Assembly (NCBI GenBank): GCA_030627625.1
Contig: DAOURR010000078.1
Coordinates: 1-7,766, forward strand
DNA: 7,766 nt
Direction of reading: 5' to 3'
From: UBA3103 sp002365855
GTDB taxonomy: Bacteria; Bacillota; Desulfotomaculia; Desulfotomaculales; Pelotomaculaceae
Below are positions 1 through 6,344 of the stretch, piece by piece. The notes below the pieces were generated by a model. It was not told where the DNA came from and did not search any database. It saw only the letters and a program-made list of their open reading frames with translations. Each line of letters opens with the position of its first letter. The stretch's first letter is position 1. The translations under genes and the position numbers were made by a program.

Positions 1-117
1 ACGGGACGTTCGAAGTCTATCATCCCAGGGGTGGCACACCTAAAGTTAAAGAGACCTTCCGGCTGGTAGGGGTGCTTAATAAGGAAACCAAGAAATATCA
101 CCTCTACCTCACCAATT
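1..117 (+). mobile_element. IS4-family transposase, internal fragment
   Basis: Reading the plus strand in the frame that starts at base 3 gives 38 codons. They contain HPRGG, then FRLVGVLNKET and KYHLYLTN. This pattern (a basic HPRGG stretch, then R/L-V-G followed by YHLYLTN) is typical of DDE transposases of the IS4 group, in the part between the second catalytic aspartate and the YRxRW..E segment holding the catalytic glutamate. The reading is good up to about base 116. After that the same frame gives unrelated residues and stops at 183-185, because the sequence has become the antisense of the UPF0340 gene. The fragment has no start, no catalytic glutamate segment and no terminal inverted repeat in the window, so it is a piece of an element and not an intact copy. 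The other part lies off the left edge. The family call rests on recalled motif similarity. Confidence 0.7.
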
Positions 118-391
118 CTACAATTAATGCCCTGTTTAAATGTTCACAGCATTGCACTGCAATTTTTAAATTATCCGGTTTATGACCCCAAACAGCTTTG
201 CAGATGGTATCAGCTAAAACCGGATCCCCTGTGGTATCTTCCCGGCGTCCTTCAACCCTGCTAATACTGCAGGACAAAAGCAGTATTTTGCCTGGCCGGA
301 AATTGCTTACCGTAAGCAGTTGGTTTAAAACTGCCCGTGTTTGCTGATAAATGCTTTCACAATCAATCAGCCGTTCTTTCTCAGTCGTCAC
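104..391 (-). pseudogene. UPF0340/DUF436 (YwlG-like) protein, C-terminally truncated
   Basis: The 95-residue product matches the N-terminal half of the UPF0340 (DUF436, TIGR01440) family, whose members are usually about 180-190 residues. Recognisable parts are the RPGKILLLSCSISRVEG stretch (residues 32-48) and the family hallmark QCCEHLNRAL (80-89). Homology ends at VE (residues 91-92). The next three residues (LVR) and the stop come from antisense IS4 transposase sequence, so the second half of the protein is missing. The GTG start (389-391) lies inside the end of the upstream corrinoid gene, an 11-nt overlap, with an AGGGGTGG ribosome binding site about 9 nt before it. This suggests translational coupling in the original operon. 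The family's function is not established, and the broken copy is probably inactive. The truncation could be real (IS-mediated deletion) or an assembly join at a repeated element. Confidence 0.75.
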
Positions 392-1055
392 CTAACAGAG
401 CCACCCCTTTTGCGGACAGCAATCTTTTGGCTATCTTAACCGCCCCGGTGGCATTTGCAGCGTACCCGTCCGCACCAATACGACCTGCAAAAGCCTGAGA
501 CACAGGCCCGCCGCCGACCATTACCACGACCTGATCCCGCAGGCCTTCCCTTTTTAGAAGTTTTATTACCTTGGCCATGCCGTCCATGGTAGTGGACATC
601 AGAGTAGACATGCAAACCATGTCGGCACCGATCTCTTTTGTCTTAGTAACAAAGTCAGCCAGGGGAATGTCCCGCCCCAGGTCATAAATTTCAAAGCCCG
701 CAACCTCCAACATTAATTTGACCAAATTTTTTCCTATATCATGGGTATCTCCCTCCACTACCCCGATGACCACCCTAGCCTTGCTTTTCTCACCGGCCCG
801 TTCAAGGTGCGGGGTCAGGATATCCAAACCGGCATACATGGCGTCCGAACAAAGGAGCAACTCGGGCACAAAATACTCTTCTTCCTCGTAAAGGCGCCCG
901 GCCTCGTTCATTCCTTTAACCAGTCCTTCATTGATGGCCGTCAGCGCATCAATGTTATTTTCCAGAGCGTCCCGTGCCGCCTCCACAGTCAGGTCTACAT
1001 CCATATCCCTAACCCCCCGGGCCAAACGGTTTAATATTTCTCGAATGCTGCTCAA
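381..1055 (-). CDS. B12-binding corrinoid protein (methyltransferase corrinoid subunit)
   Basis: This 224-residue cytosolic protein carries the corrinoid cofactor that shuttles a methyl group between methyltransferases (MtbC/MttC/MtaC family). Residues 1-90 form the expected helical cap, with MNEAGRLYEEEEYFVPELL typical of the family. Residues 92-215 form the Rossmann-like B12-binding domain. The B12 signature DTHDIG is at 103-108, with His105 the expected lower cobalt ligand. The conserved Ser/Thr stretch MSTLMSTTM is at 149-157 and the GGGPV loop at 181-185. Length is normal for a free-standing corrinoid subunit. The start is TTG at 1053-1055, chosen because a perfect GAGGAGGTG site (1062-1070) sits 6 nt upstream and the N-terminus aligns with the family. 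It lies 73 bp downstream of the UROD-type methyltransferase, its likely partner, and overlaps the next gene by 11 nt. The methyl donor cannot be inferred. Confidence 0.93.
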   Translation of the reverse strand: MSSIREILNRLARGVRDMDVDLTVEAARDALENNIDALTAINEGLVKGMNEAGRLYEEEEYFVPELLLCSDAMYAGLDILTPHLERAGEKSKARVVIGVVEGDTHDIGKNLVKLMLEVAGFEIYDLGRDIPLADFVTKTKEIGADMVCMSTLMSTTMDGMAKVIKLLKREGLRDQVVVMVGGGPVSQAFAGRIGADGYAANATGAVKIAKRLLSAKGVALLGDD

Positions 1056-1128
1056 CCCTTACACCTCCTCATAATGTCCTTTACAACAGCCATTACCGGA
1101 TAATTCGCAAATTGCGTCCCGGCATTTT

Positions 1129-2205
1129 CTAAACCAGCCGTTCAGGATCAATGGGCATCTTGCCGCATATCCTGGCTGCCTCCATCAGGGCCATTACATT
1201 TTCCGGTGGCGTGTCCAGGGGCAGGGCACAGCCCGAGCTCAAAATATAGCCTTTAGGATTGTCATATGCCTTGCGCAGGCATTCTTTAGCCTCGGTTAAC
1301 ACCTGGTCGCGAGTTCCCTTCATCAAGGTTTCAACGGGCCGGACATTACCGGCCAAACATACCCTGTCTCCGACTGCTTCCTTGGCCTCAGCCAGGTCTA
1401 TTTCATTATCCAGGCTTAAGATTGTTGCCCCGGTGTCTGCCATATCCGACCAGATACGTGTAGTATTACCGCAGATGTGCAGCATGGGCCCGCTGCCGCA
1501 CCGTTCAATGATCCGGTCGACATACATTTTTAAGTAAGGTTTGGTAAATTCCCTGAACTGCTTGGCGCCAATCAGGGTCCCCGATGCAGTGGGCTCTGAA
1601 ATACTGGGCTTTAAACCCAGATCGCAGACGGCATCGATATACCTTAAAGCGCTTTCCGTCACCAGTTGCAGCAGGCGGTGAGCCATTTCCGGATTCTTAC
1701 GCAGGTCCCTGAGAAAATTTTCGGTTCCCCGCAGAGAGGCCGCAGCGGTAAAAGGACCTCCCACCGAACTGCCCACCACTACCTGGCCGCCTATCTGTTC
1801 ATTGATCAACTTGAGTGCTTCCAAATAAAGGGGCAGCCTGCCGTCCCGGTGCAGGTCCGCCGGTGACAGCCGGTCAAAGTCGGCATAGTCCTGTAAAACC
1901 GGCTCACTGACATAGGGCATACCGTCTTCAGGAAACTTTAACCCGGTGCCCATCGCCTCTGCTATACCGAAAAGGCCGGGGCCGATGCCGACCGAATCGG
2001 GGTGGTATTTCCGGAAGGCGGCAATTTGTGCCTCCGCCATCAACTCTGCGGAATGGCTGTATTGTGATACCGTCACGCCGATCAACCGGCAGGCATGCTC
2101 GCCGATAAGCGGCATACAAGGTATACGGTCTATCTCCTTGCCGGCCGCAAATGCCGCCATCCTTTCTTTCGGAGTCATCTCGTCATATCCAAGGCCGTCG
2201 CTCAC
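1129..2205 (-). CDS. UROD-fold zinc methyltransferase (MtaA/CmuA-like)
   Basis: This 358-residue protein belongs to the uroporphyrinogen decarboxylase superfamily, on the branch that transfers methyl groups to or from corrinoid proteins (methylcobamide:CoM methyltransferases MtaA/MtbA, the CmuA methyltransferase domain, and related bacterial enzymes). The zinc site of this branch is visible: His243-x-Cys245 in HICGNTT and Cys326 in SSGCALPLDTPPEN. True heme-pathway decarboxylases lack this site. Other family segments are TPKERMAAF (11-19), SEPTASG (203-209) and LAGNVRP (284-290). Start is GTG at 2203-2205, with AAAGGTGGG 7 nt upstream. That ribosome binding site overlaps the stop codon of the TauE-type gene, so the two are almost certainly co-transcribed. 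The corrinoid gene directly downstream makes a methyl-transfer pair. The physiological acceptor or donor is unknown. Coenzyme M is unlikely if the host is a bacterium; tetrahydrofolate or a thiol is possible. Confidence 0.9.
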   Translation of the reverse strand: MSDGLGYDEMTPKERMAAFAAGKEIDRIPCMPLIGEHACRLIGVTVSQYSHSAELMAEAQIAAFRKYHPDSVGIGPGLFGIAEAMGTGLKFPEDGMPYVSEPVLQDYADFDRLSPADLHRDGRLPLYLEALKLINEQIGGQVVVGSSVGGPFTAAASLRGTENFLRDLRKNPEMAHRLLQLVTESALRYIDAVCDLGLKPSISEPTASGTLIGAKQFREFTKPYLKMYVDRIIERCGSGPMLHICGNTTRIWSDMADTGATILSLDNEIDLAEAKEAVGDRVCLAGNVRPVETLMKGTRDQVLTEAKECLRKAYDNPKGYILSSGCALPLDTPPENVMALMEAARICGKMPIDPERLV

Positions 2206-2220
2206 TGTTCAACCCACCTT

Positions 2221-2964
2221 TCAAAGGTATTTTATTGATGTAACTATAGAGTAAGTTTCTACCACTATTAGTAGTATGATTACCAATCTTTTAAACTTAT
2301 CTGCCGGTATCTTGTTAAAAATCTTATTACCCATAAAAATGCCTAAAAATGTAAAAGGAATAAAGGTAATCGCAATCAAAAAAGTCCGAGGAGGTAAAGT
2401 ATTGGTTACAAAAAGAGCAATATAACTGAATAAATCTATTAAAATAAAATAAGCGGCAAGTGTTGCCCTGAATTTTTCTTTGGATAAATCTAAATTGCTT
2501 AAAAATAGTACTATGGGTGGTCCCGGTATTCCCAAGCTGCTTGACAGGGTCCCCGAAATGCTGCCTGCTCCAAACTGCCACTTTTTACTGTTACCATTAA
2601 TTTTAAAATTAACTTCAAAAGTTAATAAAATACTTAAAATTATAATGATAGCATTTATAAAAACTTTTAATATTTGTATTTTAAAAACATGAAGAATGGT
2701 AACACCAATGGGTAAACCTAAAAGCGCTCCCCCAAAAAGAGTTTTTACCATACTCCACTGTGCGTCATCCCTTACCTTTAAAAGCAATATCGAAAGGGAA
2801 CAAACGGACACCACAATAGTTATACCCACTGCCATTTTAGGATCAAATATCAATATTAAGAAGGGCATAACTACAAGTGCAAGCCCAAACCCGGCAATTG
2901 CCTGTACCGTTGCTGCAACAGTAACAGCAACAGCCCCTAATAGCCAGGTTGTTAATCCATACAT
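2221..2964 (-). CDS. TauE/SafE-family (TSUP) anion exporter
   Basis: This 247-residue inner-membrane protein of the TSUP family (formerly DUF81) has about eight hydrophobic segments in two repeats. The repeat hallmarks are visible: QAIAGFGLALVVMP at 21-34 and SGTLSSSLGIPGPPIVLFL at 137-155. Known relatives include sulfite, sulfoacetate and other organosulfur exporters such as TauE and SafE, but substrate cannot be assigned from sequence. The ATG start (2962-2964) has GAGGTAA about 8 nt upstream. The gene lies 76 bp after the ABC ATPase and runs into the ribosome binding site of the methyltransferase gene, so it links the transporter and methyl-transfer halves of the cluster. It is clearly the most AT-rich gene in the window, with many AAA/ATA/TTA codons, unlike the GC-richer methyltransferase next to it. 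This fits a separate origin. Length and membrane pattern are normal for the family. Confidence 0.88.
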   Translation of the reverse strand: MYGLTTWLLGAVAVTVAATVQAIAGFGLALVVMPFLILIFDPKMAVGITIVVSVCSLSILLLKVRDDAQWSMVKTLFGGALLGLPIGVTILHVFKIQILKVFINAIIIILSILLTFEVNFKINGNSKKWQFGAGSISGTLSSSLGIPGPPIVLFLSNLDLSKEKFRATLAAYFILIDLFSYIALFVTNTLPPRTFLIAITFIPFTFLGIFMGNKIFNKIPADKFKRLVIILLIVVETYSIVTSIKYL

Positions 2965-3022
2965 GAATTTTTACCTCAATTCAAACCTAAAACTTAATTA
3001 ATAAGTCCACTTACATGTATTA

Positions 3023-3041
3023 AGCAAAGCATTGGTTTGCT
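3023..3041 (-). other. Small hairpin at the end of the ABC ATPase gene
   Basis: AGCAAA and TTTGCT form a 6-bp stem around a 7-nt loop that begins at the ATPase stop codon. The transcript continues with UAAUACA and has no U-run, so this is not a convincing terminator. It might be a weak RNA end or processing structure before the TauE-type gene, or it may be chance. Confidence 0.25.
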
Positions 3042-3826
3042 CAACCGGCAACAAGTTGGCGGTTAATTACTTCATGGTATAAAAGATTACGTATTTTTGA
3101 ATAATACCGGGCAAAATGATTATTTACCCGGTCTCGGGGTCTTGGTAATGTAACATCTATAATTTGAGAAATAGTTCCCGGGTTAGTACTCATCACAATT
3201 ATTTTGTCTGACAAAACCAGCGCCTCATCAATGCTGTGGGTGACAAAAAGCACTGTCTTTTGGTCCGTTTTCCATATTCTCAACAATTCATTCTGTAACA
3301 AATACCTTGTTTGTTCATCTAAAGCCCCAAAAGGTTCGTCCATCAACAATAGATCCGGATCGTTTGCTAAAGCCCTTGCAATAGCCACCCTCTGTTTCAT
3401 TCCTCCCGACAATTCATGCGGGAAGCACCTTTCAAATTTATCAAGCCCTACCAGTTTTAAATAATGGCGGGCAATTCGGTATCTCTCCTGTTTCGCCATG
3501 CCTTTCAACTCCGGCCCAAAGGCAACATTATCCAAAATTCTGCGCCACGGCAGCAAAGAGTAATCCTGGAATATCATCCCTTTTTTAGCACTCGGTGCTC
3601 GGCTGGGGATACCGTTAAGATAAATTTCTCCTGCTGAAGGTTCCTCCAACCCTGCCACTATTCTTAGCAACGTCGATTTACCGCAACCCGAAGGACCGAT
3701 GATGCAAACAAATTCATTTCTTTTGATATTCAGATTTATATTTGATAAAGCCTTGATTTCTTCACCGTCAGTGCTGTGAAAGGTCTTGCAAATCCCGGAT
3801 AACCTTAGTATTACATCGCTGTTCAT
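3041..3826 (-). CDS. ABC transporter ATPase, NitT/TauT (SsuB/TauB-like)
   Basis: This 261-residue cytosolic ATPase powers the importer made with the permease and lipoprotein encoded just upstream. All motifs are intact: Walker A GPSGCGKST (44-52), Q-loop Gln87 in MIFQDYSLLPW, signature LSGGMKQR (139-146), Walker B LLLMDEPFGALD (159-170) and H-loop His197 in VTHSIDEAL. The sequence LLPWRRILDNVAFG is typical of the nitrate/sulfonate/taurine subfamily (COG1116). The ATG at 3824-3826 is chosen because AGGGGAG lies about 9 nt upstream and the domain begins right after it. An in-frame start at 3881-3883 would add 19 residues with no family counterpart and would overlap the permease gene by 25 nt. 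With the chosen start, the gap to the permease stop is 32 nt. Confidence 0.93.
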   Translation of the reverse strand: MNSDVILRLSGICKTFHSTDGEEIKALSNINLNIKRNEFVCIIGPSGCGKSTLLRIVAGLEEPSAGEIYLNGIPSRAPSAKKGMIFQDYSLLPWRRILDNVAFGPELKGMAKQERYRIARHYLKLVGLDKFERCFPHELSGGMKQRVAIARALANDPDLLLMDEPFGALDEQTRYLLQNELLRIWKTDQKTVLFVTHSIDEALVLSDKIIVMSTNPGTISQIIDVTLPRPRDRVNNHFARYYSKIRNLLYHEVINRQLVAG

Positions 3827-3858
3827 AAAGCAATTCTCCCCTGGAATTATAACCTGAA

Positions 3859-4683
3859 CTAAGTATTGACCCATCGAAAACACTTTTTCTCGGCGAATCT
3901 AAATAACTGATCAAACATTAAACCCACCAACCCAATTATCAATATCCCGGCCATGATTACGTCCGTGCGCATAAGTTCATGGGCATACCAGATCAAATAA
4001 CCGATGCCGGATGTACTTCCTGGCAACATCTCGGCCGCCACCAGGCACATCCAACCTATGCCCATGCCGATCCTGAAACCGGTTAAGAGCGACGGGGAAG
4101 CGGCGGGAAAGATTACTTTGAGAAACAGGTCTCTTTGTTTAATTCCCAGTGTCTTCGCCGATTCAATCAGGCTTTTTTTTACCGTTTTTACGCCGTGGAT
4201 GGTATTGATGAGTATTGGGAAAAAACTCCCAACAAAGATAATTAACAGCATTGATAACTGCAAGTTTGAGAAAACAAAGTTCCAATTATTTAAACCTAAT
4301 ACATCAGCGATACTTTTTACGCCCACCCAGGATAAAAACAATGGCACCCAGGCCAGAGGGGGAACGGGACGTACCATTTCAATCAAAGGATCAATTATTT
4401 TTTCCACATAATTGAAGTATCCCATAAAGAGACCAAGCGGGACAGCCACCAACGTTGCCATAAGAAATCCCATTACTACCCTGGTTATACTGATAACAAT
4501 ATTATCGAGTAGAGAGCCCGCCACCAGTACCTTGTTAAACGGGTGAAACAAGATAAACAAGATATTTTCAACCCGCGGTAAGAATAACCGGTTATCAATG
4601 TATACAGCCGCAATCTCCCAGACCATGATCAAGACAACCGGCAAGACCGGAACTAAAAATATTGTCTTATTAACTCCCTTCAT
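3859..4683 (-). CDS. ABC transporter permease, NitT/TauT (SsuC/TauC-like)
   Basis: This 274-residue inner-membrane permease of the binding-protein-dependent transport family is expected to have six helices. The cytoplasmic EAA loop that contacts the ATPase is present at 174-193 (ESAKTLGIKQRDLFLKVIFP). It is followed by SLLTGFRIGMGIGWMCLVAAEML, a sequence typical of the sulfonate/taurine subfamily. Segment PVPPLAWVPL (106-115) is also characteristic. Between this and the FFPILINTIHGV helix there appear to be roughly 17-20 extra residues (about 123-145, including ADVLGLNNWNFVFSN) compared with the usual SsuC pattern. ATG at 4681-4683 has GGAGGG about 8 nt upstream. The gene is separated from the lipoprotein gene by 64 bp containing a strong hairpin. 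Confidence 0.92.
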   Translation of the reverse strand: MKGVNKTIFLVPVLPVVLIMVWEIAAVYIDNRLFLPRVENILFILFHPFNKVLVAGSLLDNIVISITRVVMGFLMATLVAVPLGLFMGYFNYVEKIIDPLIEMVRPVPPLAWVPLFLSWVGVKSIADVLGLNNWNFVFSNLQLSMLLIIFVGSFFPILINTIHGVKTVKKSLIESAKTLGIKQRDLFLKVIFPAASPSLLTGFRIGMGIGWMCLVAAEMLPGSTSGIGYLIWYAHELMRTDVIMAGILIIGLVGLMFDQLFRFAEKKCFRWVNT

Positions 4684-4708
4684 TTAGATTGCCCTCCGCT
4701 TTAAATCC

Positions 4709-4738
4709 GGAGCCCCCTGAATAAAGCCAGGAGGCCCC
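4709..4738 (-). promoter_or_regulatory. Intercistronic hairpin between lipoprotein and permease genes
   Basis: In the transcript, GGGGCCUCCUG (from 4738 down to 4728) pairs over 11 positions, with two G-U wobbles, with CAGGGGGCUCC (4719-4709) around the 8-nt loop GCUUUAUU. The stem begins 9 nt after the lipoprotein stop codon and is followed by GGAUUUAAAG, not a clean U-run. Such hairpins after binding-protein genes are known to protect the upstream mRNA or partly stop transcription, so that binding protein exceeds permease. Partial termination or 3'-end stabilisation is the likely role here. Confidence 0.6.
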
Positions 4739-4747
4739 TTCTAATTC

Positions 4748-5923
4748 TCATTCAATTATAAATTTTTTATTTTTAAGTTCACTTAATGCTTTTTCATATA
4801 TCTCAAAATTAAAAAGAAATTTATCCAGTTCTCCATCCTTCTTACTTTTTAACCGGCCGTCAATTTTCCCCAGATCCTGTTCCATTACCTGGGTAAATAC
4901 ATAGACGCTGTTGACCCACTCTTGTGAAGGTTCTGTCGTAAAATTTACCGAGCGTAAAGCCAGTTCCTCCACCTGCTCATCCACGCCGAGCCAGGCAGCA
5001 CTATCCTTGGCCGTCAATTGAATATTCTCGTTTGCATATTTTGCTGCCAGGATCATCAATTCTTCCAGCTTAATCACCAGCTTCCGGTTTTTCTGCACGA
5101 TTGCATCCGTAGCCGCTACCGAACAGCAAGCATGGTTTTGCCACCTTCCTTGCGGCGGTATCTCCTGCAATCCGAGAATTGACTTGGCAATACCGGCATT
5201 AATTGCCGAAGCAGGGAAGGGCTCCGCACCGATAAACCCGTCAGCGATTCCGTTGCTCAGGGATGACAGCAAGTTACCGTGCCCCTTCATGTCAACCAGT
5301 ATTATATCTGCATTTTTATCCGACGGGTCTTCTGTAAAAGTAACTCCCTCTTCTTGCAAGCCGGAACGGAAAATGATGCTGGCAATCGTATCCGGACCGG
5401 GAATCCCAATCCTAACCTGATTGTGCTGCCCCTTAACCCATTCCACGAATTCAGTCCAGTTATTGGGAGGCAACTCCTTGTTAAGCACAAATTCATTGCC
5501 TTCCGTCTGCAAGGGAGAGATCAACTTTGCATCCAATCCCTTATCAACAGAAAGTATCAGGGCTTGAGTACCTGTAATCCCCATATCCACACTGCCCTGA
5601 ACCATCAAAATTTGCAGATCGGGCCCCTTTTTAGTGGCAACCAGCTTAATTTGGGCAATCTTTCTACCATCAAAGTAAAAATCATACAGCTCCTTTTCCT
5701 GCACTGGTTGCAAGTAAATGTTGTACTTTTCTTTAAAGGTTTTCCATTCGGTAGCCGCAACCATCAATGGGGCATCATGATCTGATAAAACGTATCCCAG
5801 GTTTATTGTAGGTACTTCCTGGGTAGATTCGCCTGTTGGAATAGAATGACCGCCACCGCATCCAGCTAAACCCAGCAATAAAACCAGACAACCAATTAAT
5901 AAATACACCGTATTTTTTTTCAT
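4748..5923 (-). CDS. Substrate-binding lipoprotein of the NitT/TauT-type ABC importer
   Basis: This 391-residue lipoprotein captures the substrate outside the membrane and delivers it to the permease. Residues 1-21 are a signal peptide (KK, then a hydrophobic run) ending in lipobox LAG with Cys22 as the lipidated residue. A Gly/Ser/Thr-rich linker follows. The mature part shows the NMT1/SsuA-like pattern (COG0715): GYVLSDHDAPLMVA (43-56), QGSVDMGITGTQALI (109-123), RIGIPGPDTIASIIFR (171-186), and GIADGFIGAEPFPASA (225-240). At about 391 residues it is longer than the usual 310-340, with a Lys-rich C-terminal helix. ATG at 5921-5923 has AGGGGG about 10 nt upstream. It is followed by a hairpin, the permease and the ATPase, in the usual order. 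The ligand is unknown. The family takes sulfonates, nitrate, pyrimidine precursors, aromatic acids and others. Confidence 0.9.
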   Translation of the reverse strand: MKKNTVYLLIGCLVLLLGLAGCGGGHSIPTGESTQEVPTINLGYVLSDHDAPLMVAATEWKTFKEKYNIYLQPVQEKELYDFYFDGRKIAQIKLVATKKGPDLQILMVQGSVDMGITGTQALILSVDKGLDAKLISPLQTEGNEFVLNKELPPNNWTEFVEWVKGQHNQVRIGIPGPDTIASIIFRSGLQEEGVTFTEDPSDKNADIILVDMKGHGNLLSSLSNGIADGFIGAEPFPASAINAGIAKSILGLQEIPPQGRWQNHACCSVAATDAIVQKNRKLVIKLEELMILAAKYANENIQLTAKDSAAWLGVDEQVEELALRSVNFTTEPSQEWVNSVYVFTQVMEQDLGKIDGRLKSKKDGELDKFLFNFEIYEKALSELKNKKFIIE

Positions 5924-5959
5924 AGCTATAATACCCCCTAGATCAATATTTTGCGGTAA

Positions 5960-5979
5960 AGCTTTAAATAGCTTTTAAT
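5960..5979. repeat. Tandem 10-bp repeat at the activator breakpoint
   Basis: Two adjacent decamers, AGCTTTAAAT and AGCTTTTAAT, match at 9 of 10 positions. They lie across the stop codon of the truncated activator and the start of the 51-bp gap before the lipoprotein gene. They may be a scar of the rearrangement or chance in AT-rich DNA. Confidence 0.4.
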
Positions 5980-6337
5980 AACTCAAGTTGACTACATTGC
6001 CCTTTCCGTCCGTAACAATTATCTTGCTGTCCTGGCCGCCGATGTTGATGACCATGTCGGTTCCTTCCACAAGATAGCGGGCCCCCCTGGCGTGGCAGGT
6101 TATCTCGGTGACGGCCCTGTCAATAAATGGCAGAGATATCCGCCCGTAGCCGGTTCCAACTATAAAGCTGACATCTCTGCGCGCCAGGCCGGCCTTCTTC
6201 AGAAGTTCTTCTAAAGCTTCCCGTCCCGCTTCCCGGGGACTGTGTCCGGTAGGCCTGACAACACTGTGCCATGTATTGCCATTTAACAAAACCGCTTTAG
6301 TTGTAATGGATCCTACATCTATTCCTGCGGTAATCAT
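5975..6337 (-). pseudogene. ATPase activator of double-cubane/2-hydroxyacyl-CoA dehydratase family, truncated
   Basis: The intact relatives (YjiL, HgdC, BcrA/D group, about 255-265 residues) are dimeric ASKHA-fold ATPases that use a [4Fe-4S] cluster to inject low-potential electrons into their partner reductase. The remaining 120 residues carry the first phosphate motif GIDVGSITTKAV (5-16), GTGYGR (61-66), TEITCHARGA (77-86) and the second phosphate motif INIGGQDSK (97-105). The reading ends at GNVVNLSY, where relatives continue into a MNDKCAAGTGRF-like segment. The whole C-terminal half is absent, including that adenosine-binding segment and both expected cluster-ligand cysteines, and no frame downstream contains it. 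The start ATG at 6335-6337 lies 7 nt after the reductase stop, with AGAGG in between. A TTG at 6365-6367 would overlap the reductase and is less likely. It is probably inactive as an electron donor unless another copy acts in trans. Confidence 0.85.
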
Positions 6338-6344
6338 TTTCCTC

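Noticed and set aside
1106..1116. CGCAAATTGCG palindrome between the methyltransferase and corrinoid genes
   Set aside because: An 11-bp odd palindrome can arise by chance. As RNA its loop is too tight for a strong hairpin, and there is no U-run or promoter beside it.
2965..3040. Possible separate promoter before the TauE-type gene
   Set aside because: Only weak hexamers were found (TTGCTT, then TATTAA at 18 nt) in AT-rich DNA. This is not enough to call a promoter.
3827..3883. Upstream start for the ABC ATPase adding 19 residues
   Set aside because: The added residues do not belong to the family, the ATG would overlap the permease gene, and the ATG at 3826 has a good AGGGGAG site.
4004..4411. 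135-codon plus-strand open frame
   Set aside because: It is antisense to the ABC permease, with no family resemblance; judged a shadow of the real gene.
5279..5785. 168-codon plus-strand open frame
   Set aside because: It lies antisense within the binding-protein gene, which has a clear lipobox, family motifs and ribosome binding site. The plus-strand product has no recognisable domain.
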